Under the pieces are notes generated by a model, which had not been told where the DNA came from, ran no database searches, and saw nothing but the letters and a program-made list of their open reading frames with translations. A program made the position numbers and the translations under genes. A DNA stretch of 38,323 bases from an uncultured Eubacteriales bacterium (lineage in GTDB: Bacteria; Bacillota; Clostridia; Oscillospirales; Oscillospiraceae), in assembly GCA_900549645.1 (NCBI GenBank), contig URPD01000011.1, forward strand, positions 1 to 38,323, given 5' to 3'. Shown here piece after piece: positions 21,816 through 31,016 of the stretch. Every line of letters begins with the position of its first letter. The first letter of the stretch is position 1.

Positions 21816-24521
21816 TCACATAACGCCGGTGGCTTCCTTGCTCTTGGCTATCGCTGCGTTGAGCTTGCGCGCCGGGTAGTACAGGACGAGTCCCAGCACC
21901 ATGAACAGCACGCACATCAGCAGCAGGATGATCGCGCAGCGGGCGTAAGTCCCGTCGTAGAAGCCGCCGATAGTCTCGCGGATCATGTCCATACCGTAGT
22001 GGAACGGCATGAAGTCATAGAGATCTTGGAAGAACTGCGGCAGGACATGGTACGGATAGGAACCGCCGGAACCGGCGACCTGAATGACCATGATGATGAC
22101 GGAGAGCGCCATGCCGATGTTATCAAGCGCATAGACAAAGCTGTAATTCATAAATACGAAGTTCAGCGAGCATATCATGCAGGCCAGAATGAACCGTCCG
22201 GGCGCGACGCACTGGATGCCGACGTAGTACAGGCAGCCGAGCGAGGTGACGAGCGCCTGAAGGATGCCGATGCCGAGGAAGAGCGTAAAGCGTCCGAAGT
22301 AGCGCTGGATACCGCGTGTGCGGCCGAGTTCGGGGTAATTCACCGGCACCTTTATCATCGTCGCCGCAAGGAGCGAGCCGACAAACAGCGCCAGCATTAT
22401 GTAGTACGGGGACATGGCGGAGCCGTAATCGCTTATCTCGTATACAATCTCCGTACGCATATCGACCGGAGATGTGAGGTAATCGGCCAGACCGTCGGGA
22501 TTATCCTCAAGCACCTCCATGAGGCGTTTGAAGCCGTCGCTGTCAACAAAGCGCCGGACATCGTCCGCGAAGTCGGACAGATAATCATATACGGTATTGG
22601 AAAGCGATATTGCCGCGTCTATCGAGGTCATGCCGTCGCCGAGAGCGGAGCTGTATCCGCGAAGCGTATCGGCCACGCCGTTGACCTTGCCCGCGCTGCC
22701 CAGCAGCACGTTCTGCACCTCGTTCAGCGCCGTCTGTGCGCTGTTGGCCGCGCCTGTGATATGGTCGGTGACGTTCTCGTTGAAGGTGAGTATCGCGGTG
22801 CGGATCACGTCGCGCATCTCGTTTATCTTGTCGATGATCTCCTGACGGATGCCGGGATCCTCTATCTGGTCGACCTTCTGGCGTATCTCCTCAAGCTTCG
22901 CTATGGCGTCGTCGATGTACTTGGTCAGGCTCGGCGTGGAGACCTCGATGGCCTTGAGCTTCTCTTCGATCTTGTTCAGCAGCTCCAGTATCTTCTGCTG
23001 TGCCGCGGTGCCGCCGTTCCACGAGCTTATATTGTCGATCGCGCGGTTCGCCGCATCCTTTGCGACGTTCAGCGAATCGATGCCCGCAGAGAGTTGATCG
23101 TACTTGAAGGTCAGGTCGTTCATTACCTTCAGGCTCCACTCCATCATCTTGAGCTGCGAAGTGGGCTCGCCGATGTTGCTCAGCTCATTGCGGATGCTCG
23201 CAATATGCGTCAGGTCGTCGTCAAAGCTCATCAGCGGATCCGCCGCGTTGAGCGACGTCAGCTCTGCGGCCAAGTCCTCAAGGGTCTTGTCCATTTCGGT
23301 GAGCTTCGCGTCGATCTCCTCGTTCGAGAGAGAGAAATCGAAGTTCTTGATGTCCTGATTTATGCCGTCCATCGTGGTGTACGCCGCGCCGACGCGATCC
23401 TTGCGCGAGACAAGCTCCGTTTCAAGCGCGTCGATATCGCTTATCAGCGCCTTGACCTCGGCGATCATATCGTCGCGCACGGCCTCGGCATCCATACTCT
23501 CAATGAGCGACTTTATCTTCTCAATGCGCGCGATTGCGCGGTCGAGTATTGCGGACGGGTCGGGGATGCGTCCCTTGAGCGCTTCAAGCTTTGCTTCAAG
23601 GTCGTCGAGTATCTGGTTTATCGCTTCCTTGAGCAGCGGCGTACCGCCCCAAGAGCTGACGATGCCGAGCAGGGAGTCGAGATCCTTGTCGATATCGTCA
23701 AGCGCCTTGACGATATTATTGGACAGGTCACCCGCGACGCTGGAGCCGGTGCCGATGGCATTGCTCACGGAGCCGACAGTGTTGCCGGCATTGATTATCA
23801 CTTCGCCTGCGTCGTTTATCGTCGCGGCGGAAACCTCCATCAGGTTCCCCGTCTGCGTCAACAGGTTCTTGACCGAGCCGAGAATGACGTTCAGCTCCTG
23901 AAGCTGCTCGCAGGCGTTGTCCAGCGCGTTCGTGAGGCTGTTCGCAACGTCGTCCGCGTCAAGGCCGAAGGCGCGGATCATGGAGCTTATGGTGTTCACC
24001 GCGTCCGCCGCTTTCTCAACGATGGTAGCGTTTATCTGCTCCTGCACGGCGGTCTTGGCCTTGTTGGTTATCTTAGGCGCGATCGCGTTTTTCTTCTCGT
24101 TTTCGTAGTATTCTATCTGCGGATGGCGAAGCTCGCCGCTCATAATGCTGAGGAAGTCTCCGGTAAACTCCGGCGGCACGATCAGTGCCGCGTAATACTT
24201 GCCGGAGTAGACGCCGGACAGCGCCTCATCGCGCGTGTCGAGGAAGACCCAGCCCATCTGATCGTTGGACTCCAAGCCCTCCATGACCATCTCGCCGATG
24301 TTGAGCGTCAGGCCGAGCAGCTCCGCGCCGTCGTCCTCATTCGCAACGGCGACCTTGATGTTCGACGTGGAGGCCGGGCCGTAGGGATCCCAGTTGGAGA
24401 GGATGTTGAACCACGCGTAAAGCGAGGGCACAAGGCACAGACCCATGATGACGACAACTGCCACAACGCTCTGGCCAAGGCGCTTCATATCAAGGTGAAT
24501 TATTTTACCTATCTTTTTCAT
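21816..24521 (-). CDS. YhgE/Pip-family membrane protein, 901 residues
   Basis: A large membrane protein. One N-terminal helix (about 14-36) is followed by the family motif SLYAWFNILSNWDPYG. A long outside region (about 45-690) is mostly heptad coiled coil (180-640). Five or six C-terminal helices of the ABC-2 permease type follow (about 700-890), with IMVIQVAGSGGSYP. The family includes Lactococcus Pip (phage infection protein) and is related to EsaA/YueB of type VII secretion, which also act as phage receptors. No WXG100 or EssC-like gene is present. GGAGG precedes the ATG, which overlaps the stop of the gene before it (ATGA). It is the last gene of a three-gene operon. Confidence 0.88.
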   Translation of the reverse strand: MKKIGKIIHLDMKRLGQSVVAVVVIMGLCLVPSLYAWFNILSNWDPYGPASTSNIKVAVANEDDGAELLGLTLNIGEMVMEGLESNDQMGWVFLDTRDEALSGVYSGKYYAALIVPPEFTGDFLSIMSGELRHPQIEYYENEKKNAIAPKITNKAKTAVQEQINATIVEKAADAVNTISSMIRAFGLDADDVANSLTNALDNACEQLQELNVILGSVKNLLTQTGNLMEVSAATINDAGEVIINAGNTVGSVSNAIGTGSSVAGDLSNNIVKALDDIDKDLDSLLGIVSSWGGTPLLKEAINQILDDLEAKLEALKGRIPDPSAILDRAIARIEKIKSLIESMDAEAVRDDMIAEVKALISDIDALETELVSRKDRVGAAYTTMDGINQDIKNFDFSLSNEEIDAKLTEMDKTLEDLAAELTSLNAADPLMSFDDDLTHIASIRNELSNIGEPTSQLKMMEWSLKVMNDLTFKYDQLSAGIDSLNVAKDAANRAIDNISSWNGGTAAQQKILELLNKIEEKLKAIEVSTPSLTKYIDDAIAKLEEIRQKVDQIEDPGIRQEIIDKINEMRDVIRTAILTFNENVTDHITGAANSAQTALNEVQNVLLGSAGKVNGVADTLRGYSSALGDGMTSIDAAISLSNTVYDYLSDFADDVRRFVDSDGFKRLMEVLEDNPDGLADYLTSPVDMRTEIVYEISDYGSAMSPYYIMLALFVGSLLAATMIKVPVNYPELGRTRGIQRYFGRFTLFLGIGILQALVTSLGCLYYVGIQCVAPGRFILACMICSLNFVFMNYSFVYALDNIGMALSVIIMVIQVAGSGGSYPYHVLPQFFQDLYDFMPFHYGMDMIRETIGGFYDGTYARCAIILLLMCVLFMVLGLVLYYPARKLNAAIAKSKEATGVM

Positions 24522-25030
24522 GCCTTATCCTCCGATGCGCCCTTTGCCCCGTCCTTGCCGGACTCATCATTGTACTCGGCGCGCAGCTCGTCTATTATCT
24601 CGTCTACCTCATCGTTGGGGACGGCAACCGTCTTGCGCTGTGTCATAGCGGTGCGGGCGGCCTCCGTCGCGGCTTCCAGCTCGGTTATCGTCTCGGCAAG
24701 ACGCTGGCGGCGCTGGCGGACTACGATATCCGCCGTCTCCTCGCCGAAGTCCTGCTCGCGGCGTGTTATCTCCTCCACCTTGCGTTTCAGCTCAAAGTTC
24801 AGGTACTCCACCGCGATGAGGTACGCCGCCACGGCGAACATCGTTGCGATCCACATCAGCAGGAAGATGACCTTCGAGCCGTTCGTGATGAACATTATCG
24901 TCAGAAACAGCACGGTGGAAATTATCAGCGCCCAGAGTCCCTTATGGATGCGAACCTGATTCGCGTAATACAGTGTCTTGACCTCGTCAACGAGGCGGTC
25001 ATACAACTTATGATAGCTATGCTCTGACAT
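24518..25030 (-). CDS. Small membrane protein between two YhgE/Pip genes
   Basis: A 170-residue protein with two adjacent membrane helices (about 31-50 and 54-75) and a charged, probably coiled-coil cytoplasmic C-terminal part (about 80-150) with an acidic end. AAGGAGGTG precedes the ATG. It lies 14 bases after the upstream YhgE gene and overlaps the next by four bases, so all three are made together and probably form one complex. No named family is recognised. Confidence 0.75.
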   Translation of the reverse strand: MSEHSYHKLYDRLVDEVKTLYYANQVRIHKGLWALIISTVLFLTIMFITNGSKVIFLLMWIATMFAVAAYLIAVEYLNFELKRKVEEITRREQDFGEETADIVVRQRRQRLAETITELEAATEAARTAMTQRKTVAVPNDEVDEIIDELRAEYNDESGKDGAKGASEDKA

Positions 25031-25044
25031 TGTACTGCACCTCC

Positions 25045-27111
25045 TTAGAACAGTCCGGTCTCTTCGAGACGCTCTTCCATGAAATGATTGACTCCCATGA
25101 ACGGCTTACGCACAAACAGGCCGATGCCCAGCGCCGCCACGGCAAATATCAGCAGTTGCATGAGCTTGGTGACATATATATTGCCGTACAGGCCGCAGAT
25201 GCATTCGCGCATTGCGTCGATAGCGTAGGGGAAGGGGAAGAACAGGTATATCTTCTGGTACACCTCCGGCAGCAGCTCTATCGGGAAGGTGCCGCTGGAG
25301 CCTGCGATCTGGAGAACCATGATGACGACGACTATCGCCTTGCCGACGTCGCCGAAGGACACGGCCAGAGAATATATCAGCAGGCTGAAGGTGAAGCTTG
25401 TGACGAAGCCCGTCAGGTACAGCAGCCCCGGTTCCAGACATTGTATCTTCAGGATCAGCAGGTCGCCGGTGATTATTATCGCGGTCTGTATCTGGCTCAT
25501 CACGAAGAACAGCAGATACCGGCCGAAGAACAGCTGCACGGGCTTGGGGTTCACAAGTCCCTCAGGGCTTGCATGCGGCTTGAGTATCGCAACGAGGATA
25601 ACGCCGCCGACCCACACCGCCAGCACCGAGTAGAACGGAGCCATCGCGGAGCCGTAGTTCGCTATCGGGTATATCGGGGTGACGCTGGTCTGCACTATCT
25701 GCGCGAGGTACTGGCCGTAGACCGCCGGGCTGCCGCCCAGCAGATCGACAAGAGCGGCGAAGTAATCCTCGTCGGTCGTGATGCTGTCGAGCTTCTGTAT
25801 CGTCTCCGTCAGGGACGTGATAACGCGCGAAGCGGCGGGCTGCATCGCGTGGAGCGTATCGTCCAGCGCGGCTTTTGTGCTCTCGACGGCGTCGCGCAGG
25901 ACGAGCGCGTCGTTATTCAGCTTGCGCACGCTGTCAAGCGTTGTGGCAACGTTGAGGAAGATGTCCTCGACGGCCTTGGTAAGCTCCTCAGCGGAGGGGA
26001 CGATGGTGTCCGTCAGGCCGAAGATGGTATCGACGATGTCCGTGCAGTCGCCGATGGCCTCCTGAATGTCGTCCCTGTGCGGCAGGGCGTTGAGCCACTT
26101 CCCGAGGTCGTAGAAGTTATCGGCTATCTTCTGCGCGAGAGCCTTCGCGTCCTGCCCGACCAGAGTGTCGCCGGGGATCGCATCGCCCCAGCCGCTCACC
26201 TTGTCGCCGCAGGCTATCGCGTCGGCGGCGGCCTTCTCGACCGCTTCCTTGGCCGCGGCTATCGCGTCGGCATTGCCGGACTCGATGGCGTTCTGGAGCC
26301 GGTCGAGCGACGCCTGAACCTTTTCAAGCGCCTCGTACACGGCGAGGTCTATCTGCGCCACGTTGTCGCGTATCTCGCTGCCCTCCGGGAGCTTGGAATT
26401 GATGTCGGCGATTATCTTGTCAAGCTCCGAGGTGTCGATGCTGATGTTGCCGCTGCCGCCCGATGCGAAGTTATCCAGCGCGCGCTGCGCCGCGTTCAGA
26501 GTGCTCAACGCCTGCTGTAAAACGACATGCAGCGCCTCTCTGGGGTTATCCTCGGCAATCTCGGCGGAGATGACGTTCGCCTGCTCCATGATGCCGCTTA
26601 TCAGAACCTCAAGATAGTTCTCGTTTATCGAGCGCTTGAGCGATTCGACCGCAGTGTCGGTTATCTTGGTCGCAACGGCGTTCTTCTTCGCGTTTTCATA
26701 GTAGGTTATCTCAGGCTTGCCGTTCCACATGGTAAGCATGTTGTACATGTTATAGGAGAAGTTCTCGTCAATGACGACGGCGGCGTAGTATTCGCCGGAG
26801 TACACACCGTTGACGGCCTGCTCCTCGCTGTCTGTGATGACCCAGTTGATGGCCGTTGACTCACGCAGGTCTTCGATGATATCGTCGCCCTTGTTGACCT
26901 TCTCGCCGGTATCGGTCACATAGCCCTTGTCCATCGACGCGACGGCAATGGAGATGTTGCCCGTGTTGCCGTAGGGATCCCAGTTTGAATAGATGTTGAG
27001 CCATGCGTACAGACTCGGCAGGATCATTATTGCTATCGCCACGACGAAAGCGAAGAAATGCCGGCTGAGAGACTTGACGTCCCTCCCGAAAATTCTGAAT
27101 ATGTTTCGCAT
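25045..27111 (-). CDS. YhgE/Pip-family membrane protein, 688 residues
   Basis: First gene of the operon. It has the same plan as the 901-residue protein: N-terminal helix, SLYAWLNIYSNWDPYG, a coiled-coil outside region (about 170-450, shorter than its partner) and about six C-terminal helices with MVLQIAGSSGTFPIELLPEVYQ. The two YhgE proteins differ enough to be a heteromeric pair rather than a recent duplication. GGAGG precedes the ATG at 27111. The promoter is TTGTCA-17-TATAAT. The substrate or target is unknown; envelope secretion or phage adsorption is possible from the family. Confidence 0.88.
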   Translation of the reverse strand: MRNIFRIFGRDVKSLSRHFFAFVVAIAIMILPSLYAWLNIYSNWDPYGNTGNISIAVASMDKGYVTDTGEKVNKGDDIIEDLRESTAINWVITDSEEQAVNGVYSGEYYAAVVIDENFSYNMYNMLTMWNGKPEITYYENAKKNAVATKITDTAVESLKRSINENYLEVLISGIMEQANVISAEIAEDNPREALHVVLQQALSTLNAAQRALDNFASGGSGNISIDTSELDKIIADINSKLPEGSEIRDNVAQIDLAVYEALEKVQASLDRLQNAIESGNADAIAAAKEAVEKAAADAIACGDKVSGWGDAIPGDTLVGQDAKALAQKIADNFYDLGKWLNALPHRDDIQEAIGDCTDIVDTIFGLTDTIVPSAEELTKAVEDIFLNVATTLDSVRKLNNDALVLRDAVESTKAALDDTLHAMQPAASRVITSLTETIQKLDSITTDEDYFAALVDLLGGSPAVYGQYLAQIVQTSVTPIYPIANYGSAMAPFYSVLAVWVGGVILVAILKPHASPEGLVNPKPVQLFFGRYLLFFVMSQIQTAIIITGDLLILKIQCLEPGLLYLTGFVTSFTFSLLIYSLAVSFGDVGKAIVVVIMVLQIAGSSGTFPIELLPEVYQKIYLFFPFPYAIDAMRECICGLYGNIYVTKLMQLLIFAVAALGIGLFVRKPFMGVNHFMEERLEETGLF

Positions 27112-27142
27112 AATTCCTCCGTACCCGCTGACAATTATTCTT

Positions 27143-27171
27143 ACATTCTAAGTATTATATATTTTTGCTTT
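27143..27171 (-). promoter_or_regulatory. Promoter of the YhgE/Pip operon
   Basis: TTGTCA, 17 A-rich bases, TATAAT on the minus strand, about 45 bases before the ATG at 27111. Positions are approximate. Confidence 0.7.
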
Positions 27172-27268
27172 TTCTTTGACAACAACAAAAGTATCTCAAT
27201 TCTGCGCATGGGCGTTACTTTGCATAAAAATCAGTCATTTCAGCCCGTAAGTTTAGGCCGTATAACAC

Positions 27269-27303
27269 GCCGTCCCCCGGTTTTGACGAAAACCGAGGGA
27301 CGG
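27269..27303. other. Hairpin after the amidohydrolase gene
   Basis: CGTCCCCCGGTTTT pairs with AAAACCGAGGGACG except for one mismatch. It lacks a good T run but lies right after the amidohydrolase stop and probably helps transcription end or protects the mRNA. Confidence 0.55.
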
Positions 27304-27314
27304 ATGTTCCTACA

Positions 27315-28595
27315 TTATTTATATAGATCGAGCTGGCGCTCTACCTGCGCCATTTTCTTCACCTTGGGCGCGTTGAACACTTCGCCGCGGGCGACGACCA
27401 TCGCGGGAGTGCACAGAGCCTCAAGGCTGTCAAGCGGGTTTTTCTCCGTGACGACGAAGTCGGCGCACTTGCCCGGCGCGATGCTGCCGGTGACGTCGGA
27501 AAGTCCGGCTATCTCCGCGTTTATCATCGTCGCGGTGTGCAGCGCAAAGGCGTTCGACACGCCGCAGTATTTGTGGAAATAGTTCAGCTCGCGCCACATG
27601 TCGTAATGCGTGATGTACGGGCAGCCTGTATCGGTGCCGAGGCCGACGGGGATGTCGGCTGCAAGGCAGGTGCGGGCGCAGTCTATCATGCCGTTGAACA
27701 CGACCTCGCCGTTATACTTCTCTGTCTCGGTGATGTGGCTGACCTCGCGGTCAAACAGCGCGTAGGGCAGCGCGGGAGATATCGTTGTCACCAGCGCCGC
27801 GCCCCGCTCCTTGAAAAGAGATATAATATGCTCGTCGGGCTTCGCGCCGTGCTCTATGGTGTCCACGCCGTTTTCAAGCGCGACGCGCACGCCCTCCGGA
27901 CTCTCCACATGCGCGGCAACCTTGTAGCCCAGCCGGTGTGCCTCGTCACACGCGGCCTTGACGTACTCAGGCGGCATCTTCAGCGCGCCCGGTTCGCCCT
28001 TCACGGTTGCGTCCAGCACGCCGCCGGTTATCATCAGCTTTATAAGGTCGGGCTTGCCGGAAGCGATCTTCGTGACAAGATTTTTTGCCTCCTCGGCGCT
28101 GTGCGCCTCATACGCAAGCGAGCCTGCCATATGCCCGCCGGGCACGGAGACCGCCATGTTCGCCGCGAGGATGCGCGGGCCGACGTACTTCCCGGCCTTT
28201 ATCCCGTCGCGTATCTTGCCGTCATACTCCATGATGCCGCCGACGGTGCGTACCGTGGTAACGCCGCTCATAAGCTGGGTCTTGGCGTTCGCGGCGCAGA
28301 TGATCTCGACCACGCGCCGCATGAGCGCGGTGCTCGTGACGGCCTTTACAAGCTTGGTATTGTCGGCCTGCTTTTTCTTCGGACGGCCGGAGGCGGGCAG
28401 ATGCAGATGCAGGTTTATAAGCCCCGGCATGATATATTTGCCGCCAAGATCGACCTTCTCGCAGTCCGCGCCCTCGCTGCCCGCGAGGACGATGCCGACG
28501 ATCTTCTCGCCGTCGGTGATGATGCTCATGCCCTTCTGCGGCTGCATATTTTCGTTGCCGTCGAGTATAACGCCGTTTATATACGCTCTTTTCAT
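27315..28595 (-). CDS. Metal-dependent amidohydrolase
   Basis: A 426-residue TIM-barrel amidohydrolase of the imidazolonepropionase/Xaa-Pro-dipeptidase-like group. Metal-site motifs in order: HLHLP (HxH, about 62-64), the Lys in LIKLMITGG, His in KVAAHVES, His in TIEHGA and Asp in GLGTDTG. The family hydrolyses cyclic amides or peptide-like C-N bonds with one or two zinc ions. GGAGC precedes the ATG. No catabolic neighbour indicates the substrate. It is transcribed away from the MarR gene. Confidence 0.87.
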   Translation of the reverse strand: MKRAYINGVILDGNENMQPQKGMSIITDGEKIVGIVLAGSEGADCEKVDLGGKYIMPGLINLHLHLPASGRPKKKQADNTKLVKAVTSTALMRRVVEIICAANAKTQLMSGVTTVRTVGGIMEYDGKIRDGIKAGKYVGPRILAANMAVSVPGGHMAGSLAYEAHSAEEAKNLVTKIASGKPDLIKLMITGGVLDATVKGEPGALKMPPEYVKAACDEAHRLGYKVAAHVESPEGVRVALENGVDTIEHGAKPDEHIISLFKERGAALVTTISPALPYALFDREVSHITETEKYNGEVVFNGMIDCARTCLAADIPVGLGTDTGCPYITHYDMWRELNYFHKYCGVSNAFALHTATMINAEIAGLSDVTGSIAPGKCADFVVTEKNPLDSLEALCTPAMVVARGEVFNAPKVKKMAQVERQLDLYK

Positions 28596-28627
28596 GGCAA
28601 TGCTCCTACTATTGTATTTATGCCTTA

Positions 28628-28656
28628 ATAATAGCCGCGCCGCGCGGATTTTTCAA
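28628..28656 (-). promoter_or_regulatory. Promoter of the amidohydrolase gene
   Basis: TTGAAA (28656-28651), 17 bases, TATTAT (28633-28628) on the minus strand. Confidence 0.65.
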
Positions 28657-28731
28657 GGCTTCATAAAAAGTTCAGAGCATTGTGACGAAAGCTGTCCGCA
28701 GGATATCCGTTCTTTTTGTCTGTGATGCTGA

Positions 28732-28760
28732 TTGACATTATAAAACCAAATGGCTAGAAT
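28732..28760 (+). promoter_or_regulatory. Promoter of the MarR-ABC operon
   Basis: TTGACA (28732-28737), 17 bases, TAGAAT (28755-28760), followed by 34 bases to the start codon. GACAT at 28733 and ATGTC at 28761 form a spaced inverted pair around it. Confidence 0.75.
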
Positions 28761-28794
28761 ATGTCGTATACTACCTATTAAAGAGGTGAGCTTA

Positions 28795-29277
28795 ATGGAT
28801 TGCAAAATACCGATAGGCGCGCGCTTCTCGATACTGCACCGCAGCTTCCGGCGGCGCATCGACGAGCTTATCGGCGAGCAGGGACTCACGGGGGTTCAGG
28901 GCTTCGTGCTCTGCGAGCTGCACCGCATGGAGATGGCCGGGCTTGAGGAGATAAACCAGCGCGACCTTGAACGCGCGACGCACCTCAGCCACCCGACGCT
29001 CAACGAGATAATCAAGCGCCTTGAGGCCAAGGGCTTCGTAAGCTGCCGCGTGAGCACACGTGACCGGCGTTCGAAGTGCATCGTCTCCGCGCCGATGGCC
29101 GGAGAGGTGTTCCGCTGCATGGACAGCCTCGACCGCACGGTCTTTGACGAGCTGTGCCGCGGGCTGAGCGCGGAGCAGATTTCCGAGTTTCTGAAAATTA
29201 CTGATACTATGCTTAAAAACGCCATGGACATGCACCCCGCGCAGTGTTCCGGCGGGAAGGGATGTGACGGCACATGA
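28795..29277 (+). CDS. MarR-family transcription regulator
   Basis: A 160-residue winged-helix regulator. The recognition helix region is LERATHLSHPTLNEIIKRLEAKGFV and the wing follows at RVSTRDRRSKCIVS. MarR proteins bind as dimers and release DNA on binding a small ligand. AGAGGTGA precedes the ATG at 28795; the longer frame from 28750 starts inside the promoter. The stop overlaps the start of the first ABC gene (ATGA). It most likely represses its own operon until an exported compound appears. Confidence 0.9.
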   Translation: MDCKIPIGARFSILHRSFRRRIDELIGEQGLTGVQGFVLCELHRMEMAGLEEINQRDLERATHLSHPTLNEIIKRLEAKGFVSCRVSTRDRRSKCIVSAPMAGEVFRCMDSLDRTVFDELCRGLSAEQISEFLKITDTMLKNAMDMHPAQCSGGKGCDGT

Positions 29278-31016
29278 TAAAAAAGCTTGCAGGATGCTTG
29301 AGAGAATACAAAAAGCCCACGATTCTCACGCTGATCTTCATAGTGGGCGAAGCGTTTATCGAGACATTTATCCCGTTTATAACCGCGAGGCTCGTAAACC
29401 TGATAAAATACGGCGCTCCGATGGAGCAGGTCGTGCGCATCGGGCTGTTTCTGGTGCTGATGGCCTGTCTGTCGCTCTGCTGCGGCGGTATCGCGGGCGC
29501 AACCTGCGCCAAGGCGTCCACGGGCTTTGCGCGCAACCTGCGCCACGATATGTTTGAGCGCGTACAGGGCTTCTCGTTTGAGAACATCGACAAGTTCTCC
29601 TCCGCCTCGCTCGTAACGCGTATGACCACCGACGTCAGTAACGTCCAGATGTCGTTTATGATGATAATCCGCATGGCGATCCGCAGCCCGCTGATGTTCA
29701 TATTCTGCATCGTGATGGCCTTCATCATGGGCGGCAAGCTTGCGCTTACCTTTGTGGTCGTCGTGCCGGTGCTAATTTTCGGTCTGATTATGATAGCGCG
29801 CAAGGCGATGCCCGCGTTCCGCGCCGTGTTCCGCAAGTATGACAGGCTTAACGAGTCCATCGAGGAGAACGTCCGCGCAATGCGCGTCGTCAAGGGCTTC
29901 GCGCGCGAGGACTATGAGAAGAAGAAGTTCGGCGCGGCGTCCAAGGATATCTGCGGCGACTTCACCCACGCGGAGCGCATCGTCGCGCTCAACTCCCCGC
30001 TCATGCAGCTGTGCGTATACTTCAACATGGTATTTATAATGATAGTCGGCTCCAAGCTCGTCATCACGAGCGGCGGGCAGACTATCGACGTCGGCCAGAT
30101 GTCCGCCATGCTGACCTACGGCTTCCAGATACTCATGTCGCTGATGATGATCTCCATGATCTACGTCATGCTCACGATGTCCGCGGAGTCCGCGAAGCGT
30201 ATCTGCGAGGTTCTGGCCGAGGAGCCTGCGCTCAGGAATCCCGAAAACCCCGTCACCGAGGTCAAGGACGGCTCCGTCGACTTCGACGGTGTCTCGTTCA
30301 AGTATGCCGCCAAGGCAAAGAAATTCGCCCTGCGCGACATCGACCTGCACATCGCCTCCGGCATGACCGTCGGCATCCTCGGCGGCACCGGCTCCAGCAA
30401 AACCACGCTCATCCAGCTTATATCCCGCCTTTACGACACCACCGAGGGCAGCGTCCGCGTCGGCGGCGTGGACGTGCGCGATTACGACATGGAGACGCTG
30501 CGAAACAGCGTCGCGGTTGTGCTTCAGAAAAATCTGCTGTTCTCCGGCACGATAAAGGATAACCTCCGCTGGGGCAACCCCGATGCGACGGATGAGGAGC
30601 TTGTCGCGGCCTGCAAGCTCGCGCAGGCGGATGATTTTGTCCGCTCCTTCCCTGACGGCTACGACACATGGATCGAGCAGGGCGGCACGAACGTCTCCGG
30701 CGGCCAGAAGCAGCGCCTTTGCATCGCGCGCGCACTGCTCAAGAAGCCGAAGGTGCTGATCCTCGACGACTCGACCAGCGCCGTCGATACCCGCACCGAC
30801 GCGCTCATCCGCGCGGGCTTCAAGACCTACATCCCCGAAACCACCAAGATAATCATCGCGCAGCGCGTGGCCTCCGTGCAGGACGCCGACATGATAATCA
30901 TCATGGACAACGGCCGCATCGCCGCAACCGGCACTCACGACGAGCTGCTGCGCTCCAGCGAAATATACCGCGAGGTCTGCCAGCAGCAGGCGAACGGAGG
31001 TGACGACGATGAGTGA
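29274..31016 (+). CDS. ABC exporter half-transporter with degenerate ATP site
   Basis: A 580-residue half-transporter: six helices (about 1-300) and an ATP domain (about 335-580). Walker A is GGTGSSKTT (370-378), with Ser in place of the usual Gly. The signature VSGGQ (474-478) is intact. After Walker B the catalytic Glu is Asp499 (LILDDS), and the H-loop His is Gln530 (IIAQR). These changes are typical of the degenerate partner in heterodimeric exporters such as BmrC/BmrD and TM287/288. It is co-translated with MarR before it and overlaps the next half-transporter by eight bases. Confidence 0.92.
   Translation: MIKKLAGCLREYKKPTILTLIFIVGEAFIETFIPFITARLVNLIKYGAPMEQVVRIGLFLVLMACLSLCCGGIAGATCAKASTGFARNLRHDMFERVQGFSFENIDKFSSASLVTRMTTDVSNVQMSFMMIIRMAIRSPLMFIFCIVMAFIMGGKLALTFVVVVPVLIFGLIMIARKAMPAFRAVFRKYDRLNESIEENVRAMRVVKGFAREDYEKKKFGAASKDICGDFTHAERIVALNSPLMQLCVYFNMVFIMIVGSKLVITSGGQTIDVGQMSAMLTYGFQILMSLMMISMIYVMLTMSAESAKRICEVLAEEPALRNPENPVTEVKDGSVDFDGVSFKYAAKAKKFALRDIDLHIASGMTVGILGGTGSSKTTLIQLISRLYDTTEGSVRVGGVDVRDYDMETLRNSVAVVLQKNLLFSGTIKDNLRWGNPDATDEELVAACKLAQADDFVRSFPDGYDTWIEQGGTNVSGGQKQRLCIARALLKKPKVLILDDSTSAVDTRTDALIRAGFKTYIPETTKIIIAQRVASVQDADMIIIMDNGRIAATGTHDELLRSSEIYREVCQQQANGGDDDE

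Noticed and set aside
21999..24959. 986-codon plus-strand ORF opposite the YhgE/Pip gene
   Set aside because: Long antisense frames are common in this GC-rich DNA; its product is rich in His/Arg/Val without domains, while the other strand encodes a clear YhgE protein.
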